64,000 nucleotides of DNA from Asparagopsis taxiformis (GCA_030407315.1 JALQPE010000603.1:62001-126000); one strand, 5' to 3'. Shown: positions 10,093 through 21,430, counted from the first letter of the stretch. Program-made: numbers and translations. Notes: generated from the sequence alone by a model not told the origin.

Positions 10093-10873
10093 AATTAATT
10101 CTTCCCCGCTGTAGTATACGTGGCAATTCCGAAATTGCAAATATCTACGATTTCCGCGGAATTCGTATTTCGGCGGACACGACCGGCGACAGCAAAGCAC
10201 GAACATTGCTGGCGCATGCGCGCGCGCAACCGACACACGTGTGCAACGAGCGTACTGGCAACGGCCCACGGACCAACGGGTCCCCACGTGCGACCCACAA
10301 GGCCCTTTTCCATTCGGGGACGTTACGAGCAGTGTTTTCACTGTAAAGCGATGCCATCGTGGCTATATAGGTATTGGCATCGTGCCGGGAGGGAAAGGGG
10401 ACAATTGACGATCGGGCAACGTGCTCTAGTCTACGACTGACTTCTACGTTACGTATTACGTTTATGCCTAACGAGGCCTCGTCTCCATCGAGCTGCGTAC
10501 TCCCTACCCATCGCCACACGTGAGGCTGATCGCGTGTCGTGCCTACCGGTTTGGTCGAGAGCACCTCCGGTGACGTCCCACCTCGTTCGTTAACGTAGTC
10601 CACGCGTGGAACGTTGCGTCGTGACGCCCGTGTCTACCTGCTAACCTATCCTCTACCCTATCCTTTCTTTGCTACCCAAAAATACAGTCAAAACACCAGC
10701 GGGTGGACTTGTTCGTTTCGTTAAGGACAGCGTGTCCACTGCCTCGTACCAGCTATTCTAGAAGTAACCTACCACACTGGTCTCTCGAACTATAAGTTGC
10801 TACGAGCATAACGACAACCAACGAGGTTGAGCTCTTTTACGTTACGAAAGCTACGTGCTAAAGACTACGGTCT
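10093..10873. other. Leader region before the gag gene, no gene called
   Basis: Enriched in ACGT/CG motifs (CACGTG, TACGT), similar in style to the gag region that follows. It probably contains the 5' LTR and leader of that retroelement, but with no second LTR in the window the limits cannot be set. Confidence 0.35.
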
Positions 10874-12229
10874 ATGAATTACGCTATGTCTAATTCGCGT
10901 ACGTCGCCCAGGCAACCGTTGCCAACGTCAGCGGACGCCGAAGCCGACGTGGCCTTGTCAGCAGAAGCGCTCTTCGCGACTGATCGATCTATCCCGACGG
11001 ATACCGAGGCGATCGGCCAACTACCACGTACGGTAAGCCCGTTTGAGTCCTTGGGTATGGACCCCGCAACGCGCGGTCAGCTCGAGCAAGGGAACGTGAC
11101 TCCCACGGCACTACGTGTAGTGTACGAAGACCTTCGAGGTCACATCGAAAGGGCGAGCGACGCGGCCGTCGACGAAGCCGTAAGGCAGAGACTCGGAGTC
11201 TCGGAGTGCGAGGCTGCTGCGTTACGTGAACGCTCAGCGACCCTCGAACGGGAAAACGAAGGTTTACGAAACTGCCTCTCCGCCGTGGAGGGAAGACTCG
11301 ACTCTTTTGTCGTATTATTCAACGAAATCGTCGCCGGACGTTCCGCTCCGCCGAGCGGAAGCGATCCGAATTACGAAGAAGGCTCGCGCGCCTATAACTC
11401 GCAATCCTCCCCGGCCGTTCCGGGAGGATACCCCTCAACACCTGTTCCGACGACCCGACAACGTACGGAAGGGGGGCGACAGTGCAACGAGCCATCGCCG
11501 ACCCCGACGTGACGCCACGAAGGCAATTAAGTTTTAACGATACGCCAGACCACGCGCGGTCGGCGGATGCAGCACGAGCTGCACAATTCGATACGAGAGC
11601 TCCCACGCCACGCGAGGCGTACATTCCGTGGCTGGGTGCGTTCGGCACGACGGACACGCGAGTCCAGGAAAACGAACGTGCCGACGCGGTACGCTTACCA
11701 GCTGGAGGGACTTTTCCCTACGTTAAAGCCGTTCTCCGGCCGGAATCCGATTACGTTGCTCGGATTCCTCGCCCAAATACGTGATGGGTTCAGCACACTC
11801 GGAGTGTGCGAGGGAGTGGCAGTACGTGCGCTGCACTTCTTCCTCGAAGGGGACGCCCGACGGTTCTACGATTCCCAGTGTACGACTGGCGTGATCACGA
11901 CTGATCCGACGAAGAGGTTCTCGTGGCCTCACGTAATCAACGCGTTGATCAAACGATACCTGCAAGACGACGTGCTGCACGAGGCCTACGAAAGGTCACG
12001 ATGATCACGCAGAGTCCTAACGAGGACGAGAATCAGTACGCTGATAGACTCGACACTGCCACGCGGGCGTGCAACTACTTGTTTACGGGCCGACTCCTCG
12101 TTCACCACTACGTACGTGGTTTGCTGCCCTCGACGCGGGCAGCCGTGACGGAACGACTCCAGTCACTCCCCGAACGAGAGAGGAACGCCCTCACCGTTGT
12201 GAGACGATTGGCAACGGCCGAAGGAACGA
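10874..12229 (+). pseudogene. LTR-retrotransposon gag, frameshifted and cut by a CACTA element
   Basis: From the ATG at 10874 the first ~205 residues contain a Ser/Pro-rich part, then a coiled coil (LRERSATLERENEGLRNCL). Coding signal then moves between phases near 11490, 11700 and 11995, giving a capsid-like domain (LKPFSGRNPITLLGFLAQI, ALHFFLEGDARRFYD, INALIKRY, then RVTMITQSPNEDENQYADRL, VRGLLPSTR). That order matches the Gag/retrotransposon capsid family. At least three frameshifts show it is dead. It stops at 12230, where a CACTA-like terminus begins. The Ty3-type RT fragment at 14005 may be its pol remnant. Confidence 0.65.
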
Positions 12230-13030
12230 CACTATGGTGTTGAAAAGGGGGCCTCAGACAGTACGGTGAGACAGTGATTTTTACTGTCTGAGACAGTAAA
12301 AATCACTATGCGGCAAATGAAAATTAATGCCACACTTGGAGACAGTGATTTTCACTCTCTGGCAGACAGTACGGAACACTGTCTGCAGACAGTAAAAAAC
12401 ACTGTCTCACCGTACTGTCTGGGGCAGTGATTAGAGACAGTAAAAATTAATGATTTATTCAATAGTTGGATATGATGTAATTTACTGTACTGGGCAGTGT
12501 TGGCGGATAGTGTTTTGTATTGGCCAAGGCAACATGGCCGGATAGTGAAACACGCTGCCTGGGACAATAGATGGAACCACCACGGTGCACTGTCCTGGGC
12601 AATACCTGGAGACAGTGATTTTCACTGTCCTGGGCAGTACCTGGAGACAGTGATTTTCACTGTCCTGGGCAGTACCTGTAGACAGTACTTTGTGCTGCCC
12701 TGGGCAGTACCTGTAGACAGTATTTCGTGCTGCCCTGGGCAGCACCTGTAGACAGTACTTTGCGCTGCCCTGGGCAGCACCTGTAGACAGTACTTTGCGC
12801 TGCCCTGGGCAGTACCTGTAGACAGTACTTTGCGCTGCCCTGGGCAGCACCTGAAGACAGTGTTTTTTGCTGCCCTGGGCAGCACCTGAAGACAGTGTTT
12901 TTTGCTGCCCTGGGCAGCACCTGGAGACAGTGTTTTTTGCTGCCCTGGGCAGCACCTGGAGAAAGTAAAAGTAGTGTCCTGATATAGTAAAATTCAGTGT
13001 CTGAGAGTGGTGGATGAGATGGAGCGTCAT
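12230..13030 (+). mobile_element. Diverged CACTA-type left end (copy C4)
   Basis: Starts CACTATGGTGTTGAAAAG followed by GGGGGCCTCAGACAGTACGG. This parallels the C2 left end, CACTACTGTGTCTGAAATC followed by GGGCCTGGGGCAGTACTG. GACAGTA/TACTGTC subterminal repeats follow, including a TTTTTACTGTCTGAGACAG-type palindrome. The other terminus was not located, so the end coordinate marks only the repeat-rich part. Confidence 0.6.
12611..12960. repeat. 35-bp minisatellite, ten units
   Basis: Ten head-to-tail units of exactly 35 bp (GACAGT-N8-CTGCCCTGGGCAG-CACCTG-x-A). The first two units have ACTGTCC instead of GCTGCCC, and the last three share a TTTTTTGCTG variant. The array keeps minus-strand frames open (repeating CCPGQ peptides). 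I treat these as a by-product, since 35 is not a multiple of three. It appears to be an amplification of the CACTA subterminal motif. Confidence 0.9.
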
Positions 13031-14004
13031 GCTGTCTTGGGCATCTTTTTGGGGTAGAGGGAGGCAGTTCTAGTGCTATGAGGATGGGTAATGGACGGTA
13101 TCTACGTGGGAATGGACACAATTGTGCGGCTAGGAATTTTTATTTCGTAGTGACTATGAGCTAGAGAGAGGTACAAGCGGTAGGATAGGTAGCAATCTAA
13201 GAGGGTGCAATATGGGAAGCTTCACCCTGGATTTGTTTATTTGCGAAGTCTACATTGAGAGTAAACTACCCCTATGTTAAAACTGTTTCTACTGCAACTA
13301 ACACTATTCTGACGAGTAAAACTAAAACTACTAGAAAAGTCTACAAATCTATCAACTGATTGAGCTGCATGAATAAGCTAGAAGATGAAGAGAAGAAGAA
13401 AAATGATGTAGTGAAAGGAAACAAGTTAGTGACGTTGAATTGGAGAGGGAAATTTATGGTTACCAGGTGACTAACGTACCTTAACGAATACCATTGCATC
13501 CCAAATCGAAATATGTACTCACAGGCAGAGCCGAAAAGGAATGGAGAAGGCGTAAGAGAGAAAGATAAATGAAAGAAGTGGAAAACTCACCGAATAAAAA
13601 CCTGAGAAGAGGAAATGAATAGAATAATGGGTTAGTGGCGTGAAATGTGGAAACGTACGTTTCAAAAATTACGCTTCCGAAGTAGTGTACATGGTACGTA
13701 CCATGTACACGCTCCGGAAGCGTAATTTTTTGTTGCTTTGTTTTCCGACGGATATGGAGATGGAAACAGGGATTTCCAGAATCTGTCGTTTAAGTAGTCC
13801 TCTACGGGCGGAAAAGACGTATAGGAGAACAAAAGAGGGATAATTTTGAAACAGAGCAATGCGATGGGAGGCCCAGAAAAACGATGCCTAGGGTGCGAAT
13901 TATGCTTGGAAGCACATGATCTGGCAGAAGAGGCGCACATGATTGTATCTTCTACCGCCTTTTATGGTCTAGAATGACGTCATCACTACAGAAATATAGG
14001 AAAA
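13031..14004. other. No convincing gene
   Basis: AT-rich sequence with short frames only. It contains one foldback at 13663-13732. It probably includes the unseen right part of the C4 element. Confidence 0.4.
13663..13732. repeat. 70-bp foldback
   Basis: An inverted repeat centred on GGTACGTACC (13697/13698), with outer arms AAAATTACGCTTCCG and CGGAAGCGTAATTTT. A small mismatch and indel occur between the inner and outer parts. Confidence 0.75.
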
Positions 14005-14256
14005 ACACTACCATATGGGGCCTACAGGAAAGGGGGAGGTGAAGAGTAAGACAAATAGCGCACTTTCCTGGACGAGGAGTCCGCGCTTCCAGTGATGATG
14101 TGGATAGTATATATCGATGACGTCATTGTATGCTCGGAGCACACTTGGCAGGGAGTCAAAGCGGGCCACGTAATGGTGGCGGTTAGGAAACAGCAGTGTG
14201 GAAGGAATTTTATGATTTTCATGTTGCAAGCGAGCAGTGAATCTGCATTTTAATAA
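14005..14256 (+). pseudogene. Reverse-transcriptase fragment, Ty3/gypsy-like
   Basis: The plus strand encodes LPYG at 14012 onward, then after stops in the same frame IVYIDDVIVCSEHTWQ around 14100-14150. This is the catalytic Y-x-DD box of reverse transcriptase in the Ty3/gypsy form (YIDDIIVFS-like). A helix-like tail follows and stops at about 14256. In-frame stops between LPYG and YIDD show it is a remnant. It may belong to the gag at 10874, separated by the CACTA insertion and deletions. Confidence 0.5.
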
Positions 14257-14581
14257 ATAAATGTATGCTAATTTAAGATATCACACCGAGTAAGATTAAA
14301 CGAGAGGTCGTGTTTTCACCTCGTGAATAGGGCCGAGAATATGGTAGAGTATACAAGTAGGAACTACGTGTATGAGAAAATCAGATTCAGTATTAGTGCT
14401 TAGAGCATCACTGCGTAATAAACGGAAATGGATACGTCTTTGACAGGTTTGTCTTGAGGGAATGCGACGCAAGATAGCAAAACCATTTTGAGTAGGTCCA
14501 GCCCGGATAAAATAGCAATAATTCAGCAGAAAGCAATAAACATAGGACAAATAATTGTGATAAACCAGTTCATCTGATCGA

Positions 14582-15755
14582 TTGAAACCCTGGAAAGGTT
14601 TTATAACGGTTGAAAGTAGTAGCAGAGAAGTAGTGGAGAAGATTAATTCTCTCTCAGCTAGCGAGACAATCATCACTGCTGCTCAGTACAGTTCGATTGA
14701 AATGCAAGTTGATCCTTGCAAAGTGAATGTCAGAAGTCGTTCACAAGTCGTTGAAGAAGTCTGCAACGATGAAGCAATTCGTGCGAACGGATTTGGTAGC
14801 AGAAAACTCAAAAGAGGTCGGGGATACTGATCATCGCATTGGAGAGCGCATTTTATTCGTCCTTATTGACTTTCATGACGACTTGATAGACAGAAGAAGT
14901 CTGAGAACCAAGAACGGGATGTTTACAAACAGTTTTTATGACAAACTGGAATATGCTACGGGGACAAAGGCAATTCATCTTACCAAGGCCAAAGAGGAAA
15001 GAGAACGGAGTCGTATGACCCCCAGAGAAATAGAACAAGCACTTGTTGTTGGTGCAAGAAGGAAAAGAGTAAAAATCTACTGTCGCAGAAGTAGAACAGG
15101 GCAATACTTCTACAGAGAAGGAAGAAGTGGAAACTGCTTATTTTCCTCAAGAAGAAGAGAGACTACCTGCCTAAGCCCAAGTAGAACAGGAAGTTTCTGC
15201 TCTTGTGGAGCAAGAACAGGAAATCACTCCAATTTTCATAGCTGAAGAGTTGATACTGCTGTTGCCAAAGCGGTAGAAGAGGCACCTCTCAGCACCTCAA
15301 AAGAAGCATCAGACTGTCTTGCTGCAGCAAAAGTCGGAGAACACAAACGTCAAGCTAAACGTCTTGCAGTGCTCCAAAAAGAACAGGAACGTCTTTCTGC
15401 TTTGAGGACAGAGCGAGAACGTCGTGCTAGGGATAACTCTCCGGGAAGAATTGTCAGAGAAGATCTTCCTCAGGGAAGGAAACATAGAAGCGATACGCAA
15501 AGCGTGGAAATCAACTTGGACAATAGTGGTCGCATGGACATAGACACGGCTGGAAAAGGAGACCATGTTGAAGTTGTGCAGAACCGCTCTGTGATACTGA
15601 AACTTCGAATCAGGACGCCAGAAATTAACAGCACTAGCCCGGAGAAGGAAGGAAATGAAGATGCTGAAGTGGACGAGGATAAATCGAGGAGAAGCAGGGG
15701 TTCTGGTGGAAGCGATGAAAACAAGTCCAGGCTTGATAATAAGCGAAAAAGATAA
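14582..15755 (+). pseudogene. Internally deleted ParB-like gene
   Basis: The N-terminal stretch (SLSASETIITAAQYSS, MQVDPCKVN) matches residues about 16-42 of the gene at 8174-8666. At about 14728 the sequence jumps straight to the C-terminal region (SATMKQFVRTDL, DHRIGERI, RSLRTKNGMFTNSFYDKLEY) that is also seen at 47265-47480. The ParB signature itself is therefore missing: an internal deletion of roughly the central half. Frameshifts follow. The tail (LQKEQERLSALRTERERRARDNSPGR, 15369 onward) matches 47900-47990. The end (15690-15755) is basic and Ser-rich. It is followed by the family-P hairpin cluster at 16144. Confidence 0.65.
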
Positions 15756-16143
15756 CCCAAGATTCTCTGCACCCGGTACGCCTGATAAAAACAATGAGAC
15801 TGAGCCTCCCCGGGAAAAGAATAGGAGATTCAATGCAGGGAAATGAAAGACTGGAGAAGAAGCACTACTTTTCACTGATGAGCAAAAAAACTCCCTTTCA
15901 GACGGCACATTTGCTGAAAAACTATTTGGGAAGTTGCCTTTATGCATTCCTTCCAGTTCGAGAGTGAAGTATTGTATCGCAGGAGATATACAATACTGAG
16001 TTCCTTATGAGCAAGAGAGGAAACGATGGCGGGCGGTACTGGAATAGAACAAGAAGGCGATGAGCGTAATGACGCAGTCGTCTTCGTCTGCAACATTGAG
16101 AGCATGAGGAAGGCTTACAGAGGCGGCAGTTTCGGCGGAGCGC

Positions 16144-16545
16144 TAACAGAAAAGTCATGGTAACGATCGTAGCGATGACTTTGCTGTGAGGCAACAAATC
16201 ATTACAACAGTCACGATTTTCTTACCCCATAAAAAAATTCTTGTTGATTTTGTACCCGGTAAAAATTCTGCCGCCAATGTAATGGCAACGTTTCCTTACA
16301 GCAAAGTCATCGTTACGATGGCTTTGCTGTAAGGAAATAAATCATTACTGCAGCCACGAGTTTTACCCGATAAAAAAATTCTTGGTGACTTTTTTACCCG
16401 GTAAAAATTCTTCAGTCACTGTAATGGCAACGGTTCGTTACAGCAGCCACAATTTTTACCCGGTAAAAAATTCTTCGGCCACTGTAATGGAGACCTTTCC
16501 TTACAGCAAAGTCATCGTAACGATGACTTTTCTGTAAGCATCTCT
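16144..16545. repeat. Family-P hairpin cluster
   Basis: Three hairpins of the CATCGTTACGATG type (the first degenerate) are interspersed with four TTTTACCCGGTAAAAA palindromes and CACTGTAATG motifs. It lies downstream of the deleted ParB-like gene. Confidence 0.75.
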
Positions 16546-18170
16546 TGTAAACGGCTTCTGCTGTAAGTGGTTGGGAGTTTAGTCCCTCTCCCACCTTGGG
16601 AAGGATAGGAAGGGAAGTGTGAAGTCCGGAACATCGCGAGCGGTTGGTTTGGACGGGTGTTGATAGCTCTGGGGAGCACTCTTCGTTACGCTCAACGGGT
16701 CTGAGCTGGCTGTAATACATGGTATCGCAGCAAGAGTGCACAAAATTTGTGCCACCACTTTCTCACGGCAGAGACTCGGACGGCCGAAATCCGACCTCGC
16801 TGAAAAGAGCTAGAACAGGTCTGGAGTACATCCAAGACCACTGGAAAGGTACTATCAGAAATTTTCCTGAGCATGCGGGGGGCTTTCCTCATCGAAATCG
16901 AGCATAGCGGTTCTGCGACCAAAGCTTACTCATGAAGAAGGTAGGGTGCTGGGTACCACACCAACCATAGCTACTTACATTTGCAGTGTACTCTAGCGAT
17001 CTACTTAGTATTCTACTTCCTCACTGTACAATGATTTTCAGGAAGTAGGATATGCTCTGGGCCTAGCACGGGAGAGTAAGAAGGAAGGGTAGGCATGCAG
17101 AAGTACAGAGGCAGTAGTATGTGAAGACTATGGCAGTGGTAGAGAAGTATTTCATGTACCAAAGGGGCGGGCAGAGTGACACTAGAGACGTGGTGCGCAG
17201 GGCGAAGGGAGGTGAAGATGATGGAGGACAACAGACATGAGAGCGAGGGTTGAGACCAACGGCTTACAGATGGAACAGTTTACCAGGGATGCTTACAGCA
17301 AAGTCATCGTTACGATGACTTTACTGTAAGGAAAGGTTTCATTACAGTAGCCATGATTTCTTTACCCGGTAAAAAATTCTTCGCCCACTGTAATGAAAAC
17401 GTTTTCTTACAGCAAAGTCATCGTAACGATGACTTTGCTGTAAGCATCCCTGGTAAACTGCCTCAGCTGTAAGCGGCTGGTACCTTGGTCCCTCTCTCAC
17501 CTTGGGAAGGGTGAGATATGAATTGTGAAGTCGGGAACATTGTGGAAGGATGGTTTCGACGGCTTCGGGCGGCTTTGAAGAGCAATCTGCGTCTTGTTCA
17601 CCCGACCTGAACTACCTGAAAAGTTCAGTATTGCGAGAGGAGCACGCAAAATTACAACCACCATGGTGGTGGGAAACTGCATTTTCTCACGGCAGAGATT
17701 CTGGCTGTCGAAATTCAAACTCGTTAAAATGGACTAGAGTTGGTGTGAACACCTCCAGGACCTCTGGAAAGGTACTACCTGCACATTTTCCGAGGCTACA
17801 AGAGGCTGTTCTCTCCAATATCAAGCATAGATTATCGGTGCGCAAAATCTACTCCTGGTGCTGTGTAGCACATTGACTATACAAAACCGACCGTTTCCCG
17901 TTATAATAAAATATGCTCTCAAGTAGGTAGGAATGTAGATATTCACTTTACATCGATGGTTATGAAGTAGGTTAGCTTAGGATTGAAGGGCAGAAGGGAA
18001 AGGATAGGATGGTAGGCATGGGGTAAAATGAAGGCGGTGGTATGAGTAGAATATGGAAGTGGTAGACAGGTATTTAATGCACAGGAGGGGCGTGTGAAGT
18101 GACACCAGAGGCGCGGTGCGTCACAGGAAGGGAGACTTGAATGATGAAGGAGGACTAGAGACATGAGAGA
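16536..18170. repeat. Degenerate tandem duplication, about 0.92 kb per unit
   Basis: Landmarks repeat at nearly constant spacing: GTAAGCATC(T/C)C after the hairpins (16536, 17440), TCTCACGGCAGAGA (16761, 17684), and TATG(T/A)G-AAGA/TAGA-TATGG-AGTGGTAG (about 17115, 18035). The second unit is more diverged. Part of a third copy is at 48030-48210. No coding sequence is evident. Confidence 0.6.
17290..17445. repeat. Family-P hairpin cluster
   Basis: Two CATCGT(T/A)ACGATG hairpins flank a TTTACCCGGTAAAAAATTC palindrome. The arrangement is the same as at 9500-9648 and 48212-48363. Confidence 0.75.
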
Positions 18171-18362
18171 TAGGTTGTTGAGGCATGATTCTAGCTCTAG
18201 TACATAACTACATTGCTCCTCTATAGGCCATGGCAATCGACTCCATCAGTCCAAGAACAAATAGACTATATGAATGTTTCATTTCAATATCAGACTTGTG
18301 CAGTTGAGCCTCTTCAAGGTACGAAAACTTGTCCAGAGTACACTTCCAGGCTACTTGAAGGC

Positions 18363-18905
18363 ATCCAGAACACTTGCACTTCGTTCCTACAAAGTTCAAT
18401 TTTGGCCATCACATCTCCAGTTGTGAGAATATGGTGACCAAAAATCGATACATTCTGTCATCCCTACCTCGCAAGCCAGAAGCTTTGAGATCAATTAGAG
18501 CATGTTTCAGTGCTCCTCAGAGCCACTCTATCCCTTCTAGACCACTTCCACATCGTTCCAAAAAAGTTCAATTTTGGCCATCACATCTCCAGTTGTGGGA
18601 ATCTGATTGCCAAAAATCGATGCATTCTGTCAGCCCTAGCGCGCAAACCGGAAGCTTTACAAACGCATAGAGCACTTTTCCGTACTCCCTAGAGCCACTC
18701 CGAACCTTGCAGACCACATGCACATCATTCAGACAAAGTTCAATTTTGGCCATCACATCTCCAGTTGTGAGAATCTGGTGACCAAAAATCGATGAATGCT
18801 ACCAGCCCATCCACGCAAGCCAGAAGCTTTGAGTGCAATTAAAACTCGTTTTAGTGCTCTCTAGAACCACCCCAACCCTTTCAGACCACTTTGCAGCCTT
18901 TTTCG
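18363..18905. repeat. 172-bp tandem repeat, about three units
   Basis: The block AAAGTTCAATTTTGGCCATC starts at 18391, 18563 and 18735, exactly 172 bp apart, followed each time by ACATCTCCAGTTGTG, ACCAAAAATCGAT and GCCAGAAGCTTT. Units differ by scattered substitutions. No coding function seen. Confidence 0.85.
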
Positions 18906-18991
18906 CGGGGTCCGAAATCGTCTCCTTCTTCCCGAGTGAGAAACATCAGTCCCTCTCATATGCTTACAGAGAAGTTGGTTTACCATGGTTT

Positions 18992-19276
18992 CTTACAGCA
19001 AAGTCATCGTTAAGATGACTTTTCTGTAATGTTTTGTTTCCTTGCAGCAAAGTCATCTTAACGATGACTTTGCTGTAATGTTCTGTTTTCTTACAGCAAA
19101 GTCATCGTTAAGATGAGTTTGCTGTAATGTTTTGTTTTCTTACGGCAAAGTCATCTTAACGATGACTTTGCTGTAATGTTTTGTTTCCTTGCAGCAAAGT
19201 CATCTTAACGATGAGTTTGCTGTAATGTTCTGTTTTCTTACAGCAAAGTCATCGTTAAGATGACTTTGCTGTAAGC
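18992..19276. repeat. 49-bp array of six hairpins
   Basis: CAGCAAAGTCATC starts at 18996, 19045, 19094, 19143 (CGGCAAAG variant), 19192 and 19241. Each unit is an almost perfect hairpin whose loop alternates between CGTTAAGATG and CTTAACGATG. Spacers are TGTTTTGTTTCC-like. It is the family-P hairpin amplified in tandem. Confidence 0.9.
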
Positions 19277-19389
19277 AGCCGGGGTAAACTGCCTTTGCTG
19301 TAAGAAAACCGAATAGCAGTTCCGACAGCTTGTCCTGAGAAAGCAAATCCGCCTTAACGATGACTTTGCTGTAAGAAAACAGAGAAATT

Positions 19390-20677
19390 ACAGTTCCGAC
19401 AGCTTGTCCTGGAAACCCGTCCTCCCGGATCAGTTTATATTCTGTTACCTACCCTAGAGCTCCAATGACGTGCCCAGTCCCAAGTTTCGCACCTGGTGCT
19501 AGGCAGAAAGGCTGATTAGCGAACTTCATTCGAAGGATGAAGTCGACATTCTGTCCCGTCTGCAGCCATTACATGCCGTTGGCGCCGATTACAGCGGTGA
19601 TTACACCGTTTGTGACGTAGCCATCGGCGTCGATGATTTATGCGCCGTAACACTTGAACGCGCCCACCGCACACGCAATTGCGTGTACATTAATGTACTG
19701 CCATATTAGGTTTTCCCAAATCCTCGTCCGCCCACGCGCTCAATTCATGCATGCATTCCCTCACCGCCTTCCACTCGCGTCACACGCACCCTTTCGCCCG
19801 TCTCAATGCCCCCTTGCCTTGACATCCCTCCTATATCAACTAGTTCGACTCGCACCGCGTTGGTCCACTTAGGATGACCATAGTCGCCGCGCCCATTCTT
19901 CGACCACATTCGCCGTCCAGTCGCGCCCAATCCCAACTGCCGCACACATACATAAACGAGCTCCCTATGATCACTTTCGCCCGGGCTGTCCCAACGGGCA
20001 TACGATTCCATCCATACCCTGTCCGCAGATGAGCTCAACTCCCTCGTGCCAATCCCTTGACGCCATTCGCACCTTCCACACACCCACCTCGCTGTTTCTT
20101 ACTACCCTTCACACACACCTCGCAGCTGCCCAATCACATCTTCCAGTCAGTCACACTCAGTGATCCATTATCGATTCTCACTAGAATAGATACACCACTG
20201 CTAACCTGATAACACGAAAATTTCGTGTACTCTCATTGCTGCGCCAAGCGACACTATCCTTCAAACCTAGCTTCGGACCTCTCCAGTCAATCCCACTTAT
20301 CTAGCAACCACGTCTCAGTCGCCTTCGTTGCGAGCACGCCCATTGAAACAGCGGCATTCATGCATTCACTCCCCCTCTTTGCAACGACGATCACTGTTTA
20401 GAGAAGATAAGCGCCGCCCCGTCCCGTACTGCAGCCCACCGTAGCGCCGCACCGGGCTGCGCAATATACCATGTACAAAGTCACGCAAATCTCTCTTCAG
20501 ATATCTGAATTAGAATTGTGACCGCCAGACTATCCAGCGCGCTGCCAACAAACATGTACACTGCGTCGCACAAACAAATTGCAGTATGCGTGCTCGGCAA
20601 CCAATGGAGCACTCGCACCTGCACCCACAATCATCCACTATATAATTCGACACAAAATCCACCCGACGAAGTCTCTC
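19390..20677. other. Mostly unique sequence, no confident gene
   Basis: C-rich on the plus strand with a few simple motifs. A minus-strand frame (ATG near 20011 to 19745, about 88 residues) has no recognisable feature. This could be the flank of the secreted-protein gene that follows. Confidence 0.35.
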
Positions 20678-21040
20678 TTAATTTTGAATCCACCCATCCG
20701 TACCAATATCACATCGACATTGTGCACTATCGCTAACACGTCCATCCAACGTACATTGCTCCATCTCATAAATAAACCCCTGATTCCCCGCATCCGACGC
20801 GTTGAACAACCGCAAAGACGCGCACATAAACCCCAAAGCGTCTTCCAACAACTTGAGATAACTAATCCCCAGCCCGGAAAACTCATAGCGATCCGTCTTC
20901 GACTGCTCCCGATACACAATCGGGCTCTCCAGCAACGTGCAACAGCACAACTGCACGCCGTCCAACGGGCGTGCACGTGGGGTCTGCGCCAGCACAACGG
21001 CAAGTATCGCCTGAACAACGAGCAATTTCCGCCAGATCAT
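20678..21040 (-). CDS. Small cysteine-rich secreted protein
   Basis: The ATG at 21040 opens a 120-residue frame beginning MIWRKLLVVQAILAVVLAQ, a good signal peptide with an Ala-x-Ala-like cleavage region. The mature part has seven cysteines, including a CCC triplet and a C-x-C near the end (QCRCDIG), plus one potential N-glycosylation site (NAS). A TATA-like ATAAAAGG lies on the minus strand at 21084-21091, about 45 nt upstream, which supports this start. No family recognised. With its unique surroundings and intact frame, it is a candidate host gene rather than transposon cargo. Confidence 0.45.
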   Translation of the reverse strand: MIWRKLLVVQAILAVVLAQTPRARPLDGVQLCCCTLLESPIVYREQSKTDRYEFSGLGISYLKLLEDALGFMCASLRLFNASDAGNQGFIYEMEQCTLDGRVSDSAQCRCDIGTDGWIQN

Positions 21041-21382
21041 CACTGCCAACTACCAACCATCCTCCATCGCGTCTGTTGGCACGCCTTTTATGCGCCCCAG
21101 TACATGAGCCATGTGAAACCGTGTCCTCGTCCCGATTTGCCATCTTACTATGACAAGTCGTCCACCCGTAAACGCGGAATCAAGACCGAGCGCGAAGACA
21201 TGTAACCTATCCACTGTTCGCGTATTGTGTAACCGAGCGGGCGTTTGTGTATGCCGCATGCGTATCGGACGTGGAATGAGCACACAGAGATACGTCGCGT
21301 TTCGTTTTCCGGTTTGTTTCGATCCCATCCGGCGTGAAGCAGCGCGGCGGTTTACATTCGTGAAACAAGGATGTATCTGCGT

Positions 21383-21430
21383 ATTGCGTGATGCCGCTTG
21401 CAACTTAAGTTGCAAGCGGCATCACGCAAT
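21383..21430. repeat. Perfect 48-bp palindrome
   Basis: Arms of 24 bp with no loop, centred on CAACTTAAGTTG (21406/21407). The flanks are not symmetric, so it is not the centre of a larger inverted duplication. Confidence 0.95.

Noticed and set aside
12482..13121. Minus-strand frames with repeating CCPGQ peptides
   Set aside because: By-product of a 35-bp minisatellite; the peptide repeat appears in more than one phase.
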